From assembly GCF_030696665.1 (NCBI RefSeq), contig NZ_JAUYRV010000046.1, forward strand, positions 372,001 through 436,000: 64,000 nt of DNA, read 5' to 3'. Shown here in pieces: positions 62,717 through 64,000 of this stretch. The first letter of the stretch is position 1. Every line of letters begins with the position of its first letter. This DNA comes from Novosphingobium sp. (GTDB taxonomy: Bacteria > Pseudomonadota > Alphaproteobacteria > Sphingomonadales > Sphingomonadaceae). The notes below the pieces were generated by a model. That model made no database searches. It worked only from the letters and a program-made list of their open reading frames with translations, and was not told the origin of the DNA. Position numbers and translations under genes: made by a program.

Positions 62717-63932
62717 GCGGTGCCTCCGGCCCGGTCAGGCCCAGCAGGCCGGCCAGCGGCGCAAGCACGCCTGCCCAGCCGCATTTCTCCAGCACGAAGG
62801 CGCGCGCAGACTGGCCGATGGTCGCGGCGCGCACCTTGTCGTGCAGCAAACTGAGCGCCTGCTTTGCCAGCGCATCGGCCCCGGCGGCAACGACGATCTC
62901 GTGCCCGTCACGCGCCGGAATGCCGGTGGCGGCCTCCGGCGTGGCAAGCACCGGGCGGGCCATCGCCATCGCCTCGAGCACCTTGTTCTGCACGCCGCGC
63001 GCGATGGTGAGCGGGGCGACAATGAGGTCCGCCCCGGCGATCCACGGGCGCACGTCGATCACCGCGCCGGTCACATGCGTGCCGTTCACGCCTTCAAGCG
63101 AACGCACGGCGAGGGTCGGCGCACGGCCCACTACGTTGAACCGCGCCTGCGGGAAAACGCTGCGGATCTGCGGCATCACCTGCCGCGCGAACATCTCGAC
63201 CGCCGCGACGTTGGGAGGATAGTCCATCTGCCCGGTGAACGTCAGATGCGGCCCCTCGCCCACCATTTCCGGCGCGGCGGGCATGCCTTCGGGATCGAAG
63301 AATTCCGTATCAATGCCGTTGCCAAGCGCAATTACCTGCGGTTCGACACCCGGCGTCATCCGCTCGCGGAACAGCGCAGCTTCCTCGTTCGTAACCAACA
63401 GGCTGGCATGAACGCGGCGCGCCACATCGCTTTCAAATCGCGAGAGCAACCGCGCCTCACGCGCATACATCTGGCTTACCGGAAAGCGCGCCTGCGCAGC
63501 ATAGGCTTCGAATTTGGCCGAATCGACATCGACAAAATCCATCACCACCCGGCCTGCAAAGCCATCGGGAATGTACTGCGCCATCTGCCCGGAGAAGACA
63601 TAGATCGCCCCAATCGGACGCTCGGCCAGAACGCGCGCAACATAGGCAGCTATCGCCTTGTCGGCAAAGGCCGTCAGGCTGACAGGTTTGCCCGTGGCCA
63701 GCGCCTCAACACCCGCCAGCTTCAGCGAACGCGCCCGTCGGACAAGGCAATGGCTCTTTGCCACGGCGGCGAGGTCAGGCTCGTGGCCCATGTCGCCCTC
63801 ATCGTCGGCAAAGCAGGCGACGTGGATCGGCGCGAGCGCGGCGATATGGCGCAGAACGTGGCACGAGCGGATCTTGTCTCCTCGGTCCGGCGGAAACGGG
63901 ATGCGGTGGGCAAGGAACAGCACCTCGCTCAT
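62703..63932 (-). CDS. XrtA/PEP-CTERM-system glycosyltransferase
   Basis: GT4-like enzyme of 409 residues. It begins MSEVLFLAHRIPFPPDRGDKIRSCHVLRHIA, the family start for the sugar transferase that accompanies XrtA. Other landmarks: YVFSGQMAQYIPDGFAGRVVMDFVDVDSAKF, NGIDTEFFDPE, LTFTGQMDYPPNVAAVEMFA and IARGVQNKVLEAMAMARPVLATPEAATGI. Its ATG overlaps the stop of the FemAB-like gene (ATGA), and its end overlaps xrtA, so the whole block is one operon. Likely works in exopolysaccharide assembly. Confidence 0.93.
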   Translation of the reverse strand: MSEVLFLAHRIPFPPDRGDKIRSCHVLRHIAALAPIHVACFADDEGDMGHEPDLAAVAKSHCLVRRARSLKLAGVEALATGKPVSLTAFADKAIAAYVARVLAERPIGAIYVFSGQMAQYIPDGFAGRVVMDFVDVDSAKFEAYAAQARFPVSQMYAREARLLSRFESDVARRVHASLLVTNEEAALFRERMTPGVEPQVIALGNGIDTEFFDPEGMPAAPEMVGEGPHLTFTGQMDYPPNVAAVEMFARQVMPQIRSVFPQARFNVVGRAPTLAVRSLEGVNGTHVTGAVIDVRPWIAGADLIVAPLTIARGVQNKVLEAMAMARPVLATPEAATGIPARDGHEIVVAAGADALAKQALSLLHDKVRAATIGQSARAFVLEKCGWAGVLAPLAGLLGLTGPEAPRVAA

Positions 63933-64000
63933 GCAAGGCCCTGTGCGATAAACGGCCCAACGCGGTTGGCGACCGCCAGCGGCAGCTTCTGCCACAACCT
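63929..64000 (-). CDS. FemAB-like protein of the XrtA system (C-terminal 23 residues only)
   Basis: The last 23 codons and stop of a frame entering from the right edge: RLWQKLPLAVANRVGPFIAQ followed by GLA and a TGA shared with the glycosyltransferase ATG. This C-terminal pattern (WxKLPLxxANxxGPxIxxxL) matches the FemAB-family protein that usually precedes the glycosyltransferase in XrtA clusters. Identity rests on this short tail and on gene order. Confidence 0.7.
   Translation of the reverse strand, partial: RLWQKLPLAVANRVGPFIAQGLA

Overview
The window is a GC-rich chromosomal segment from an alphaproteobacterium, most likely a sphingomonad of the Novosphingobium type. Reasons: the exosortase A (XrtA/PEP-CTERM) cluster at the right end, the glyQ-glyS-ppdK block, a DUF6456 protein, tandem TraB/GumN proteins, a three-TM holin of the gene-transfer type, many TTG starts, and several families of short GC-rich palindromic repeats of the kind scattered through sphingomonad genomes. 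The genus is an inference. The genes are mostly housekeeping, and no phage, IS element, CRISPR array or rRNA operon is visible.

Layout. 1-2.1 kb: PhoP/PhoQ-like two-component pair (minus), cut by the left edge. 2.2-3.4 kb: small AT-rich islet with a MltR-like protein and a membrane-anchored gene broken by an in-frame TAG. 3.5-14.1 kb: rlmJ, an ABC-F ATPase, a Tat-exported DUF885 protein, DUF6456 and XRE regulators, a GT4 glycosyltransferase and yajC-secD-secF. 14.3-17.9 kb: tRNA-Pro(GGG), holin, lipoprotein, aroQ, accB-accC. 17.9-24.8 kb: dedA, gshB, His-rich peptide, rsmI-yraN divergent from a penicillin-binding-protein activator, then parE. 24.8-32.1 kb: cupin, TonB-like protein, MoxR ATPase, GST, GFA-family protein, L,D-transpeptidase, VWA/CoxE protein and AI-2E permease. 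32.2-41.5 kb: namZ, DOMON-like protein, tyrS, PilZ, MFS, cysK, dienelactone hydrolase, acyl-CoA dehydrogenase with its MerR regulator, and hisI. 41.5-56.6 kb: a possible small RNA/peptide locus, comF, methyltransferase, ppdK-glyS-glyQ, two TraB/GumN genes, S9 peptidase, sdhB, thioesterase, zapE. 56.7-64 kb: a 17-codon ORF, a CHASE2-EAL protein, then asnB-like, xrtA, glycosyltransferase and the end of a FemAB-like gene.

Functional links. The cell-envelope theme recurs: PBP activator, L,D-transpeptidase, NamZ, and XrtA-linked exopolysaccharide/protein sorting. c-di-GMP is represented by the EAL and PilZ proteins. MoxR and the VWA protein are a functional pair split by three unrelated genes, and both carry the same CTTAA-N8-TTAAG motif just upstream of their starts.

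The most unusual signals are: (i) two different genomic palindromic repeats inserted in frame into glyS; (ii) three TGAC-N6-GTCA sites at exact 31-bp spacing between the tonB-like gene and moxR; (iii) the motif shared by moxR and the VWA gene; (iv) a 17-codon ORF with a GGAGG site and a 14-bp terminator stem; (v) a structured, terminator-bounded locus between hisI and comF; (vi) a nonsense-broken gene in the AT-rich islet.
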